Of a stretch of 64,000 nt of DNA, positions 26,245 to 34,635 are shown piece after piece. The position numbers and the translations under genes were made by a program. Position 1 is the stretch's first letter; each line of letters opens with the position of its first letter. The notes beneath the pieces were generated by a model. That model did not search any database. It was not told the DNA's origin and saw only the letters and a program-made list of their open reading frames with translations. This DNA is from Marivibrio sp040218065 (GTDB taxonomy: Bacteria > Pseudomonadota > Alphaproteobacteria > UBA8366 > Aestuariispiraceae): contig NZ_JAVJQE010000013.1 of the NCBI RefSeq assembly GCF_040218065.1, forward strand, positions 682,001-746,000. Reading direction: 5' to 3'.

Positions 26245-27549
26245 ATGAAAATGGGGTTCGTCATGACCTGTCTCGCTTTTCCCGCCTTGAAGCGCGCCGG
26301 CGTCGTCGCCGCGGCCGTCTTGCTTGTCGCGTGCGCCACGCTCGTCGCCGCGCAACCGGCGGTCGCCAAATACGCCTCCATCGTCGTCGATGTGGAAACC
26401 GGACGCGTCCTGCATGAGGAGAATGCGGACACCCGGAACTATCCCGCATCGCTGACCAAGATCATGACGCTCTATATGCTGTTCGACGCGCTGGAGCGCG
26501 GCGAGGTCGCGCTCGACACGCGGTTTCCGGTCTCGCAGCGCGCCGCCGGCCAGGCGCCCTCGAAATTGGGGCTGAAGCCAGGCGAGAGCATTCGCGCGGA
26601 GGACGCGATCATGGCGCTGGTCACGAAATCGGCCAACGACGTGGCGACCGTCGTGGCCGAAGCGCTGGGCGAGACCGAGTACAAGTTCGCGCTCGATATG
26701 ACCAAGCGGGCGCGGGCGCTTGGCATGCGGCGGACCACCTTCCGCAACGCCAGCGGTCTGCCGAACCGTCGCCAGCTCTCCACCGCCCGGGACATGTCGG
26801 TGTTGGGCCGTCGGATCATGGCGGACTTTCCGCAGTTCTATCACTACTTCAGCCGCACCAGCTTCAAGTACAACGGGCGCACCTACGGCAATCACAACAA
26901 TCTGCTCGGTCACTACAGCGGCGCGGACGGCATCAAGACCGGCTACACCCGCGCCAGCGGCTTCAACCTCGTCGCTTCGGTCGAGCGCGACGGTCGGCGG
27001 ATCCTGGGCGTCGTGTTCGGCGGACGCACCAGCAAGAGCCGGGATCGCCACATGGTCTCGCTGCTGGACCGCGGCTTCGTGCGCGTCGCCTCTATCCCAA
27101 GCCGGGACCAGTTGGTGGCGACCGCCGCCGAGGCCGCGCGCGTCGCCGAACGGATCGACGCCCGCAATCCCTTCAAGAACGCCGGCTCCGCCCCGCCGAT
27201 CGCGCAGGGCGATTTCGATCCCGCAGCAGAACTCGCCGCCGCGGCCAGCGTTACTCAGATGGCCGAGGAGGCGCTGGCGCGCAGCGGTCCCTGGAAAATT
27301 CAGGTCGGCGCCTTCAAGAATCCCGACAGCGCGCGCACGCTGGCCGAAACCGCGCACGATAAGCTCGAAGATCTCGGCGAGGGGCTCAGCGTCATCGTCG
27401 ATCGGTTGAGCGGCAAGGGCCTCTACCGCGCGCGCCTCGGCGGCATTGAGACCGAGGAAGAGGCGCGCTTCGCCTGCCGCGTGCTGGAGCGCCGGCGCCT
27501 CGACTGTCTCGCCGTCGCGCCCGGCGACAGCAAGCTGGCGCGGAACTGA
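26245..27549 (+). CDS. D-alanyl-D-alanine carboxypeptidase (PBP5/6 type) with SPOR domain
   Basis: The 434-residue periplasmic enzyme removes the last D-alanine from peptidoglycan stem peptides. A signal peptide (about 1-41, cut after AVA) is followed by a peptidase S11 domain with all three active-site motifs: S69-L-T-K72, S130-A-N132 and K232-T-G234. The C-terminal part has a SPOR-like domain (about 352-425, WKIQVGAFKNPDSARTLAET and YRARLGGIETEEEARFACRVLER), which binds denuded glycan at the division site. The usual PBP5 membrane-anchoring helix is absent, so the SPOR domain probably provides localisation. The start has GAGGAAG upstream. Confidence 0.92.
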   Translation: MKMGFVMTCLAFPALKRAGVVAAAVLLVACATLVAAQPAVAKYASIVVDVETGRVLHEENADTRNYPASLTKIMTLYMLFDALERGEVALDTRFPVSQRAAGQAPSKLGLKPGESIRAEDAIMALVTKSANDVATVVAEALGETEYKFALDMTKRARALGMRRTTFRNASGLPNRRQLSTARDMSVLGRRIMADFPQFYHYFSRTSFKYNGRTYGNHNNLLGHYSGADGIKTGYTRASGFNLVASVERDGRRILGVVFGGRTSKSRDRHMVSLLDRGFVRVASIPSRDQLVATAAEAARVAERIDARNPFKNAGSAPPIAQGDFDPAAELAAAASVTQMAEEALARSGPWKIQVGAFKNPDSARTLAETAHDKLEDLGEGLSVIVDRLSGKGLYRARLGGIETEEEARFACRVLERRRLDCLAVAPGDSKLARN

Positions 27550-27555
27550 GGCGGC

Positions 27556-27896
27556 CTAGCGCGGTCCGACCGGCCGGGCCGCCTTGCCCCCCGGGTTCGG
27601 GAGAAAAGCCAAGCGTATATTGATCCGCCCGCGCTTCGACTTGTTGCGCACGCTGTGCTACAGCTGATTGTCGAAGTCATAGGCGCGGCCGACCTGCATC
27701 TTCAACTTCTTGCCGCCGATCTTGCACGCCGCCCCGGGCGGATTGATCGGCCGCGCGTGGATGCGGTGGGCGAGCGACGCTGTCTACCGACCGTCGACAT
27801 GCGGGTCGATCTTGCCCCCGGGAAGCAGTTCCGCAAGCCCAATGGGCTCGGGATCGACCCCTTCCTGGCCCGCTAGTCCACGACGACCTCGCGCAT
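27556..27896 (-). pseudogene. Degraded aspartyl/asparaginyl beta-hydroxylase gene
   Basis: Read leftward in one frame, the DNA spells an Asp/Asn beta-hydroxylase fold, with two TAG stops: GLAELLPGGKIDPHVDGR, stop, TASLAHRIHARPINPP, KIGGKKLKMQVGRAYDFDNQ-L, stop, HSVRNKSKRGRINIRLAFLP. The iron-binding HxD (PHVD) and distal histidine (HSV) as well as the R-I-H strand are still readable, so decay is recent. Further upstream (about 27870-27896) a MREVVVD stretch in another frame suggests an added frameshift. These enzymes hydroxylate with 2-oxoglutarate and iron. The 445-bp gap between the carboxypeptidase and GMC genes holds nothing else. Confidence 0.7.
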
Positions 27897-27994
27897 CAGG
27901 CGCGCGCGATCAGGCGGGGTCCGCGATTGCCCGCGCCCTCCGAAGCCGCTAGCCTCTCGCGGTCCCGGACCCCCCAGAGAAAGCGCGGAGACCC

Positions 27995-29671
27995 ATGGGC
28001 GAGAGCTACGATTACATCGTCGTCGGCGCCGGCAGCGCCGGCTGCGTCATGGCCAACCGCCTGACGGAGGATCCGCAGACCCGCGTCCTGCTAATCGAGG
28101 CGGGCGGCGGCGACCGGTCGCTCTTCATCCAGATGCCGACGGCGCTCTCCATTCCGATGAACATGCCCAAATACAACTGGGGCTACGAGTCGGAGCCGGA
28201 GCCCTACATGGACGGTCGGCGGCTCGACTGTCCGCGGGGCAAGGTGATGGGCGGCTCCTCCTCGATCAACGGGATGGCCTATGTGCGCGGCCACGCGCGA
28301 GACTTCGACCAATGGGAAGGGGAAGGCGGCCTCGCGCAGTGGGGCTATCGCCATTGCCTCCCCTATTTCAAGCGTGCGGAGAACTGGGTCGACGGCGCGG
28401 ACGCGTATCGCGGGGACGACGGGCCGCTCGGCACCGGCGCCGGCAACCGGATGGCCAATCCGATCTACCGCGCCTTCATCGAGGCGGGCGATCAAGCCGG
28501 CTACGGCGTGACCGAGGACTATAACGGCTATCGCCAGGAAGGTTTCGGGGCGATGCATATGACGGTGAAGGACGGCGTGCGCAGTTCCTGCGCCAACGCC
28601 TATCTGAAGCCGATCAAAGGGCGCGCCAACCTGACGATCGCGAGCCAGGCTGTGACCCACAAGGTGTTGTTGGAGGGCAGGCGCGCCGTCGGCGTGCGCT
28701 ATGAGCGCGGCGGCCGGATGATCGAGGCGCGCGCGACCCGGGAGGTGATCCTCTCCGCCGGCTCGATCGGCTCGCCGATGCTCCTCCAACTGTCCGGGAT
28801 CGGGCCGGCGCAGGTGCTGCAGAAGGCCGGCGTCGACGTCGTCCACGACCTCCCCGGCGTCGGACGCAATCTGCAGGATCATCTGGAAGTCTATTTCCAA
28901 TTCCGCTGCAAGCAGCCGATCACCCTGAACGGCCATCTGACGCCGTGGGGCAAGTTCCTGATCGGGTTGCGCTGGGTGCTATTCAAGTCGGGCCTGGGCG
29001 CGACCAACCATTTCGAAAGCTGCGCCTTCATCCGCAGCCGCCCCGGCCTGGAATGGCCGGACATCCAATATCACTTCCTGCCCGGCGCCATGCGCTATGA
29101 CGGGCGCGCGGCCTTCAAGGGCCACGGCTTTCAGGTCCATGTCGGCCCGAACAAGCCGAAGAGCCGCGGGCGCGTCGAAATCCGCGCCACGGACCCGCAC
29201 CACATGCCGAGCGTCCTGTTCAACTATATGGAGGCCGAGGAAGATCGCGACGCCTTCCGCAGCGCCATCCGTCTGACCCGCGAGATCATGGCTCAACCCG
29301 CCATGGCCGACTACAATGACGGCGAAATCCAGCCAGGCGAGGCGGTTCAGTCCGATGACGAGATCGACGCCTGGATCCGCGGAGCGGCGGAGAGCGCCTA
29401 CCACCCCTCCTGCACCTGCAAGATGGGCCCGGCCGACGATCCGATGGCGGTGCTGGACGAGGAGGCGCGGGTGCGCGGGATCGAGGCTCTGCGCGTCGTC
29501 GACAGCTCCGTCTTCCCGACCATCACAAACGGCAATCTGAACGCGCCGACGATCATGGTCGCCGAGAAGGCCGCCGACTTGGTGCGCGGGCGCGAACCGC
29601 TCGCCCCCTCCAACGCGCCGGTATGGATCGCGCCAGAGTGGGAGACGACACAGCGCGAGCGGCCCGCATAA
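27995..29671 (+). CDS. GMC oxidoreductase, choline dehydrogenase (BetA) type
   Basis: The 558-residue flavoenzyme has the GMC family order: an FAD Rossmann motif DYIVVGAGSAGCVMANRL near the start, the signature PRGKVMGGSSSINGMAYVRGH (about 82-100), SAGSIGSPMLLQLSGIG (about 250), and the C-terminal active site YHPSCTCKMG and TNGNLNAPTIMVAEKAADLV. The histidine in YHPSC and the asparagine in NGNLN are the expected catalytic pair. It oxidises an alcohol such as choline to the aldehyde. Without betB or betI beside it the substrate is uncertain. An NCS1 transporter and a small membrane protein follow 176 bp later, and may import its substrate. Confidence 0.85.
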   Translation: MGESYDYIVVGAGSAGCVMANRLTEDPQTRVLLIEAGGGDRSLFIQMPTALSIPMNMPKYNWGYESEPEPYMDGRRLDCPRGKVMGGSSSINGMAYVRGHARDFDQWEGEGGLAQWGYRHCLPYFKRAENWVDGADAYRGDDGPLGTGAGNRMANPIYRAFIEAGDQAGYGVTEDYNGYRQEGFGAMHMTVKDGVRSSCANAYLKPIKGRANLTIASQAVTHKVLLEGRRAVGVRYERGGRMIEARATREVILSAGSIGSPMLLQLSGIGPAQVLQKAGVDVVHDLPGVGRNLQDHLEVYFQFRCKQPITLNGHLTPWGKFLIGLRWVLFKSGLGATNHFESCAFIRSRPGLEWPDIQYHFLPGAMRYDGRAAFKGHGFQVHVGPNKPKSRGRVEIRATDPHHMPSVLFNYMEAEEDRDAFRSAIRLTREIMAQPAMADYNDGEIQPGEAVQSDDEIDAWIRGAAESAYHPSCTCKMGPADDPMAVLDEEARVRGIEALRVVDSSVFPTITNGNLNAPTIMVAEKAADLVRGREPLAPSNAPVWIAPEWETTQRERPA

Positions 29672-29847
29672 AAGGTTTTCACTTTCCTCAGAAAACATGA
29701 ATAGGGCGCGCGCGCCCGAGATCTTAGCCTTCTCCCCACCAGGCGGCGATCGGCGACGACCGATCGAATAAGCCGCCGACGCGGACGCTTATAGCGCTCC
29801 GCATAAAGAACGCTCCCCACGACGGGAGCCTGTGGGAGGAGACCATC

Positions 29848-30030
29848 ATGAAACAGGTCAATCAGCCTGCGTCAGTTCAGGACGCGCAGCGCGACGATGA
29901 CTTCGAAGCGCAGATCGCCGCTCTCGACGGCGCGCCGACCGGCGCGCCCCTTCAATCCAAGGACTGCGTCTTCCTAATCGCGACGGGGATCATCCTTCCC
30001 GTCGCGCTTCTGCTGTGGGGGTGGTCATGA
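29848..30030 (+). CDS. Small single-span membrane protein coupled to an NCS1 transporter
   Basis: The 60-residue protein has a polar, acidic N-terminal half (MKQVNQPASVQDAQRDDDFE) and one hydrophobic helix near the C-terminus (CVFLIATGIILPVALLLWGW). GTGGGAGGAGACC before the ATG is an excellent ribosome-binding site. Its TGA overlaps the transporter start as ATGA, so both should be made in coupled amounts. This layout resembles small accessory subunits of secondary transporters, but no family is recognised. It might stabilise or regulate the transporter. Alternatively it serves as a leader that only drives coupled translation. Confidence 0.75.
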   Translation: MKQVNQPASVQDAQRDDDFEAQIAALDGAPTGAPLQSKDCVFLIATGIILPVALLLWGWS

Positions 30031-31367
30031 CGGACGCGCCCTTCCACCGCCTGCCCGTCCCCCTTTCGGAACGAAACTGGGGCGGCTTCGCGGCGGCCGC
30101 CGTGGCCGCTACGGCCGGCGTCGCCTCCTGGTCGTTCGTCGTCGGCGGGTTTTCCGCCTACTATGTCGGCGCGCGCGAAGGCACGGCGACCATGATCGCC
30201 GGAGCCCTGATCGGTCAGCTTCTGGTCACGCTCTCGCAGATCCCGCCCGTGACGAAATACGGCATCGAAACCCTGGGCACGACGAAACCGCAACTCGGCG
30301 CGCGCGGGGCGATCATCTCGCTGATCGTGCAGTACGCGATCCTGATCGGCTGGAACATCGTGCTGGTGATCTTTCTCGGACGTGCCTGCGCGGCCGCCCT
30401 GGTCTCGCTCGGCATGATCGGAGAGGCGAGCGCCGGCGCGGCCGCCACCGCCGTATCGGTCGGGGCGGCCGCGATCGTCTGGCTGTTGCTGCAGCGGGGG
30501 TCGGACAGTCTGAAGGCGGTCAGCGCGGCCGTCGCGGTTCTGATCCTCGTGATCGGCGCGTGGATGTACTGGCTGTTGTTTCAGACCTATAGTCTGGCCG
30601 ACATCGTCGCCGCCGCCCCGATAGGCCCGAACGAGGGCGGGCGGCTCACGAACTACACCACCGGCCTTGAGCTTCTGATGGTCTCCACCCTCGGCTGGTG
30701 GGCTTACATGGGCGGCATGTTCCGGATGGTGAACAGCGCCGGCAAGGGCGCGGTCCCGTCGATGGTGTCCCTCGGCTTCGGATGGTCGGCGATCGGACTG
30801 ATCGCGCTCTACTCCGGGCTCGCTGCTGGCGAGGCCGACCCGACCGTCTGGATGGCCGCGGTCGCCGGGCCGGTGGCCGGGGTCTTCGTCCTGATCTTCG
30901 TCGCGATGGCGAATCTGGGGTCGGCGCTGGTCGGCGCGCATTGCGCGGCCCTCGGCTTCGGGGAGCTCAGCCCCGCCACACGCAACCTGCCCTGGAACGC
31001 CAAGGTCGCCGCCGCCATCGTGCCGATGGTGCTGGTGATGATCCTGATCCCCGGGGCCTTCTACGACAATATCGGCGCCTTCATGGCCTTCATCGGCATC
31101 CTGGTCGCCCCGATCATCGGGATCCAGATCGTCGATTGGTTCGTGTTGCGCCGTCTAGACACGCTGCATGTGCCGTCGCTCTACTGGCACGATCGGCGGT
31201 CGCGCTACTGGTATGTCGGCGGGTTCAATCCGGCGGGCGATTGGCTGGGGCGCGGGCTCAGCGTCGAGACGCACGACGGCCGCGCCGTCGCGTGCGAGAT
31301 CGTCGGGCTGCCCTTCCTCGATCCGGAAAAGAAAATCCCGCGCGGCCTGATGCACGCCGCGGAGTGA
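30027..31367 (+). CDS. NCS1-family permease (cytosine/purine permease type)
   Basis: The 446-residue inner-membrane protein has about twelve hydrophobic segments and matches the nucleobase:cation symporter-1 family. Characteristic are WGGFAAAAVAATAGVASWSFVVGG in helix 1, QIPPVTKYGIETLGTTKPQLGARGAIISLIVQYAILIGWN near helices 2-3, and the C-terminal IGIQIVDWFVLRRLDTLHVPSLY, the usual NCS1 end of helix 10. Members import cytosine, purines, allantoin, hydantoins or thiamine-like compounds. The specificity cannot be read here; the GMC dehydrogenase upstream may hint at an amine or alcohol. The ATG overlaps the small protein's TGA; an earlier GTG at 30015 is less likely. Confidence 0.83.
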   Translation: MTDAPFHRLPVPLSERNWGGFAAAAVAATAGVASWSFVVGGFSAYYVGAREGTATMIAGALIGQLLVTLSQIPPVTKYGIETLGTTKPQLGARGAIISLIVQYAILIGWNIVLVIFLGRACAAALVSLGMIGEASAGAAATAVSVGAAAIVWLLLQRGSDSLKAVSAAVAVLILVIGAWMYWLLFQTYSLADIVAAAPIGPNEGGRLTNYTTGLELLMVSTLGWWAYMGGMFRMVNSAGKGAVPSMVSLGFGWSAIGLIALYSGLAAGEADPTVWMAAVAGPVAGVFVLIFVAMANLGSALVGAHCAALGFGELSPATRNLPWNAKVAAAIVPMVLVMILIPGAFYDNIGAFMAFIGILVAPIIGIQIVDWFVLRRLDTLHVPSLYWHDRRSRYWYVGGFNPAGDWLGRGLSVETHDGRAVACEIVGLPFLDPEKKIPRGLMHAAE

Positions 31368-31374
31368 CGCCCCC

Positions 31375-32373
31375 TCAGGCGAAGCCCGCCTGCGCCCGCG
31401 CGACGCGGGCGTCGGCGGGCTCCGCGTCCTCCGCATCTCCGGCCTCCGCCCAGGCTTCGGCCTTTGCGAGACGCGCCTCGAGGCCGCAGCGGTTGGCGAG
31501 TTGGATGCTGACGCCGGGTCGCGCGTTGAGCTCCAGAATAAGCGGCCCGCGTTCGCGGTCGACCACGATGTCCACGCCAAGGAACCCGAGCCCGACCAGA
31601 TCGGTGCAGCGCGCCGCAAGTCGCAGCATCTTCCCCCAGTCCGGGACCGTATAGCCGTCCAGCGGGCGCAGCGTATCCGGATGCTCGGAGATGAAGCGGT
31701 TCTTGTGCTGGCCGCCTGCGAAAGCGCCGTCGGCGATCCGGATGCCGACGCCGACCGCACCCTGGTGCAGGTTGCCGCGCCCGTCCGACTCGAGCGTCGG
31801 CAACCGCCCCATCGCCATCACCGGATACCCGCGCATGACGACGATCCGGATGTCGGGAATTCCCTCCCAGACGATCTCGGTGAAGGGCGGCGCGGGATGG
31901 ACGACCTCCTCGACCACGGCGCTGTCGCGCCGATCGCCGAAGCTGTAGACGCCGCTGAGGATGTTGGAGAGATGGTGGCGCAGTTGGCTCAAGCTCAACA
32001 GGTCGCCGCCGGCGGTTCGAAACAGGATGCGCCCGCGTCGGTTCGCCAGAACCTCTTCGATCACCGTCACGCCCTTGCCGGCGGATCCTTTCGCCGGCTT
32101 CACGACGAAGCCCTCGCCGGCGTCGGCCATGCGCTGCAAGCAGCTGTCGGCGTCGCGCTCGCCCTCGATCACGCCGAGGAGTTTGGGCGTCGCGACGCCG
32201 CTGCTCTCAAGCAGGCGCTTGGTCTGGCGTTTGTCGTCGACGAGCGGGTAGAGCGCGCGACGGTTCTCGCCCTGGACGTAGTGCAAATTCCGCCGGTTGA
32301 GGCCTAGCACGCCGTTGGCGCGCAACTCCCCGGGCGTCGCGAGGGGCAGCTTCGCAGCGAACGCGCCGATCAC
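31375..32373 (-). CDS. RimK-like ATP-grasp peptide ligase (alpha-L-glutamate ligase-related)
   Basis: The 332-residue protein is an ATP-grasp enzyme that would form peptide bonds between an amino acid and a carboxylate. Visible are the N-terminal GVLGLNRRNLHYVQGENRRALYPLVDDKRQTKRLL, the ATP-binding lysine strand GFVVKPAKGSAGKGVTVI, the flexible loop, DIRIVVMRGYPVMAMGRLP, and the magnesium site GVDIVVDRERGPLILELNARPGVSIQ. The GTG at 32373 overlaps the preceding gene's TGA (GTGA), with GGGGGAGG upstream. Together with the 7TM transglutaminase-like protein and the retropepsin-like protease it forms a conserved set that has been predicted to tag peptides or cell-envelope molecules. Confidence 0.85.
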   Translation of the reverse strand: MIGAFAAKLPLATPGELRANGVLGLNRRNLHYVQGENRRALYPLVDDKRQTKRLLESSGVATPKLLGVIEGERDADSCLQRMADAGEGFVVKPAKGSAGKGVTVIEEVLANRRGRILFRTAGGDLLSLSQLRHHLSNILSGVYSFGDRRDSAVVEEVVHPAPPFTEIVWEGIPDIRIVVMRGYPVMAMGRLPTLESDGRGNLHQGAVGVGIRIADGAFAGGQHKNRFISEHPDTLRPLDGYTVPDWGKMLRLAARCTDLVGLGFLGVDIVVDRERGPLILELNARPGVSIQLANRCGLEARLAKAEAWAEAGDAEDAEPADARVARAQAGFA

Positions 32374-33911
32374 GAGCCGGCCTCCCCCTTCAAGGCCCGG
32401 AATCGCCAAAGCTCCAGCAGGCGATAACCCTTGTAGCGCCCCAGCGCCAAGGTCGCCCCGAGCAACACCAGCATCAGCTCGGGGAAGGTGAAGGCGAGAT
32501 GCTGCACCTGCTCCAGATTGAGCAGGAGGAAGGCGAGTGAGGCGGCGATCACCGTACCGAACGCCTGGGGCATCGCGTCCTGCGGACCGTTCTCCTCCCA
32601 GACGACGGACAGGCGCTCGATGATCCAGGCCAGCACCACCATCGGGAAAAGCGACACGGAGAGGCCGCCGGTAAAGCCCACCTCGGCGCTGGCGAGACTG
32701 ATCAGCGTCATCATCAGGATCACTGCGATCAGAACCGCGGCGATCTTGGGCACGAAGAGAAGTTGCAAGCGCTCCAGATAAAGCCGCGCGGCGAGGCCGA
32801 AGGCGATCACCAGCGCAGACAGCCCCACGCCCGCAGCCAGGTCGGTCTGCCTGAACGCAAGCGCCAACAGCACCGGTGTGAAGGTTCCAGCCGTCGGAAC
32901 GCCCACCACGTTGCGCAGCAGCACCACCAGCACCGCCCCGACCGGCAGCAGCAGCAGAACCTGATAGACCTTTTGCATGTCGACCGGCAGGCGTGACAGC
33001 GACAGCCCGTTCAGGATCGGATGCGCCTGTTGCTGTCGGGTCTCGGCGATCGTCTCGGCGGAGCGCTTGGCGTGCAGGACGGAGAAGGCGACGTCCGCGG
33101 ACTCGACATTCTCGGCGCTGAGCGGATCGACCGCGTCGCGCGCCCAGATCAGGAAGTCCTCCGGCGCGATGCGGTCGGCGCTTCGCGGGTCGAAGATCGC
33201 CCAGCCCTCGCCATTGTGGACCTGCAGCATGATCTGCGGATCGTAGCTGCGCGCGCCGTTCGAAAGCATGAAGCCGAAGACCGGACGCGCCGGTATGCGC
33301 GCGCCGTGCAACAGCGTCGCCGCAGCCTCGGCGCGGCGGCGGTCCTCGCCGCCGGCGTCGCGCATAAGCGCCAGCAACTCTCCGCCCTGATCCGTTTCCT
33401 GCAGCCGCTTCAGCAGCACGGCCGCGAAGCTGAAGATGTCGGCCGAGTCCCGGCGCACCCCGTCGAGAAACGCCTCGACCGTCGGCTCGACGGACGCGCG
33501 ATAGTCGGGCGTCTCCGCCGGCGGCGGATCGCCCGCCACGACGGCGCCGTTGGGCGAATCCCCGTGGGTAAGGCGGGCGCGGTAATAAAGGATGTCACGC
33601 CCCTCGCTGCGCCGCTTGGTCCAGGTCAGGACGCGATTGGCGCCCTGCACGCTCTCCGTGACGCCGTAGCCGGCGGTGATCCGCGTCTCGCCCAACAGCA
33701 TGAATCGCGGAGGGGCGTTAGGGACCAGCAGGTCGATCTTGGCCGGCAGGGCGGGATCAGGGGTGACGCCGATCCGCGCCTCGATGTTCCAGACGGACGT
33801 CTCCGCCCCCGGGGTCAGCGGCGCGCCGGCGTCGAGATGACGCCACGCGGCCGCGCCGAGGCCGAGCGCGACCAGCAGCGCGGCCGCGACGTAGACGGGG
33901 GCGAGGCGCAT
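32370..33911 (-). CDS. Inactive transglutaminase-like domain fused to 7 TM helices
   Basis: The 513-residue protein has an N-terminal signal-anchor (about 5-24), a large periplasmic part (25-300) including a transglutaminase-like fold, and seven hydrophobic segments from about 305 to 500. The transglutaminase fold (AAATLLHGARIPARPVFGFMLSNGARSYDPQIMLQVHNGEGWAIFDP) keeps the fold-defining strands but the catalytic cysteine position has no cysteine, hence called inactive; it probably binds a peptide. The gene lies 4 bp after the protease gene and overlaps the ATP-grasp gene, so all three are one operon. The protein could sense or carry peptide-modified targets across the membrane. Confidence 0.87.
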   Translation of the reverse strand: MRLAPVYVAAALLVALGLGAAAWRHLDAGAPLTPGAETSVWNIEARIGVTPDPALPAKIDLLVPNAPPRFMLLGETRITAGYGVTESVQGANRVLTWTKRRSEGRDILYYRARLTHGDSPNGAVVAGDPPPAETPDYRASVEPTVEAFLDGVRRDSADIFSFAAVLLKRLQETDQGGELLALMRDAGGEDRRRAEAAATLLHGARIPARPVFGFMLSNGARSYDPQIMLQVHNGEGWAIFDPRSADRIAPEDFLIWARDAVDPLSAENVESADVAFSVLHAKRSAETIAETRQQQAHPILNGLSLSRLPVDMQKVYQVLLLLPVGAVLVVLLRNVVGVPTAGTFTPVLLALAFRQTDLAAGVGLSALVIAFGLAARLYLERLQLLFVPKIAAVLIAVILMMTLISLASAEVGFTGGLSVSLFPMVVLAWIIERLSVVWEENGPQDAMPQAFGTVIAASLAFLLLNLEQVQHLAFTFPELMLVLLGATLALGRYKGYRLLELWRFRALKGEAGS

Positions 33912-33915
33912 CGGA

Positions 33916-34446
33916 TCAGCTCCCGGAGCAACCGGGCTCCGTCAGGAACTTCTCGCCGGAATGGACGACGGCCACGTCCTCCATCAGCCGGCGGCCGAGC
34001 AGGAACTGTTCGTCGAACGCCTCGCGGTCGGCGAGCGTGAACTGCGCGTTGTGGAGCGTGCCGTTGAGGCAGACGGAGAGGATGACGACATAGCGATGCT
34101 CGCCCATCTCACCGTCTTGCTGAATGATCTCGACGTCCCGCGCGATCTCGCGCTCAAGCCTAATGTCGTCCGCGCCGTCGCGACCCGGGATCACGAAACT
34201 GACCCACTCCTCCTCGTCGCGGCTGAAGGTTTCAATGTCGCGCGCGTCGACGGAGGAGGTGGTCGCGCCGGTGTCCAGCTTCGCATTGAAGACGCGCTGG
34301 GCGGCCGGCAGGCGGATCTGCTCGATCCAGCCCATGACGTATTGCCCTGGCGTCGCCTGGGCCGGCGTCGGCGCGGCCGCCGCGGCGGCGGTGAGAAAGC
34401 CGGCGGCGACGCATAACGCCTGCGCCGGGGAAAGCGGCTTGACCAT
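33916..34446 (-). CDS. Retropepsin-like (RimB-type) periplasmic protease
   Basis: The 176-residue protein starts with a signal peptide (about 1-31, MVKPLSPAQALCVAAGFLTA; cut near QATPG). The mature part is a PF05618-type single-lobed aspartic-protease fold. The active site DTGATTSSVDA is intact (about residues 58-68), and LLGRRLME after FDEQF matches the second conserved stretch. The family has been called ATP-dependent zinc protease, but its active-site pattern is that of retropepsins. GGAGGACC precedes the ATG. It is the first gene of the operon with the 7TM protein and the ATP-grasp ligase; a ligase that adds and a protease that removes residues is a reasonable model. Confidence 0.85.
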   Translation of the reverse strand: MVKPLSPAQALCVAAGFLTAAAAAAPTPAQATPGQYVMGWIEQIRLPAAQRVFNAKLDTGATTSSVDARDIETFSRDEEEWVSFVIPGRDGADDIRLEREIARDVEIIQQDGEMGEHRYVVILSVCLNGTLHNAQFTLADREAFDEQFLLGRRLMEDVAVVHSGEKFLTEPGCSGS

Positions 34447-34635
34447 GATGGAGGTCCTCCGATCTCGTGGCTGTCGCTCTGTCGACGGAGTTCTCGCTCT
34501 CTTGGATCGGGGCTTCGGGCCGCCCCTAACTTATGTTAGGGACCGCCGCCCGGCTCGACCGTGCGACAGGTGGGAGGAATTCGCAGGGAATCAACCGCGG
34601 CCTCAAGCGCTTTCCAGAAATCGGACGCCAGGGCC

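Noticed and set aside
27655..27876. A rightward 73-codon frame in the gap before the GMC gene.
   Set aside because: It is the antisense of the beta-hydroxylase pseudogene; the leftward strand explains the sequence better.
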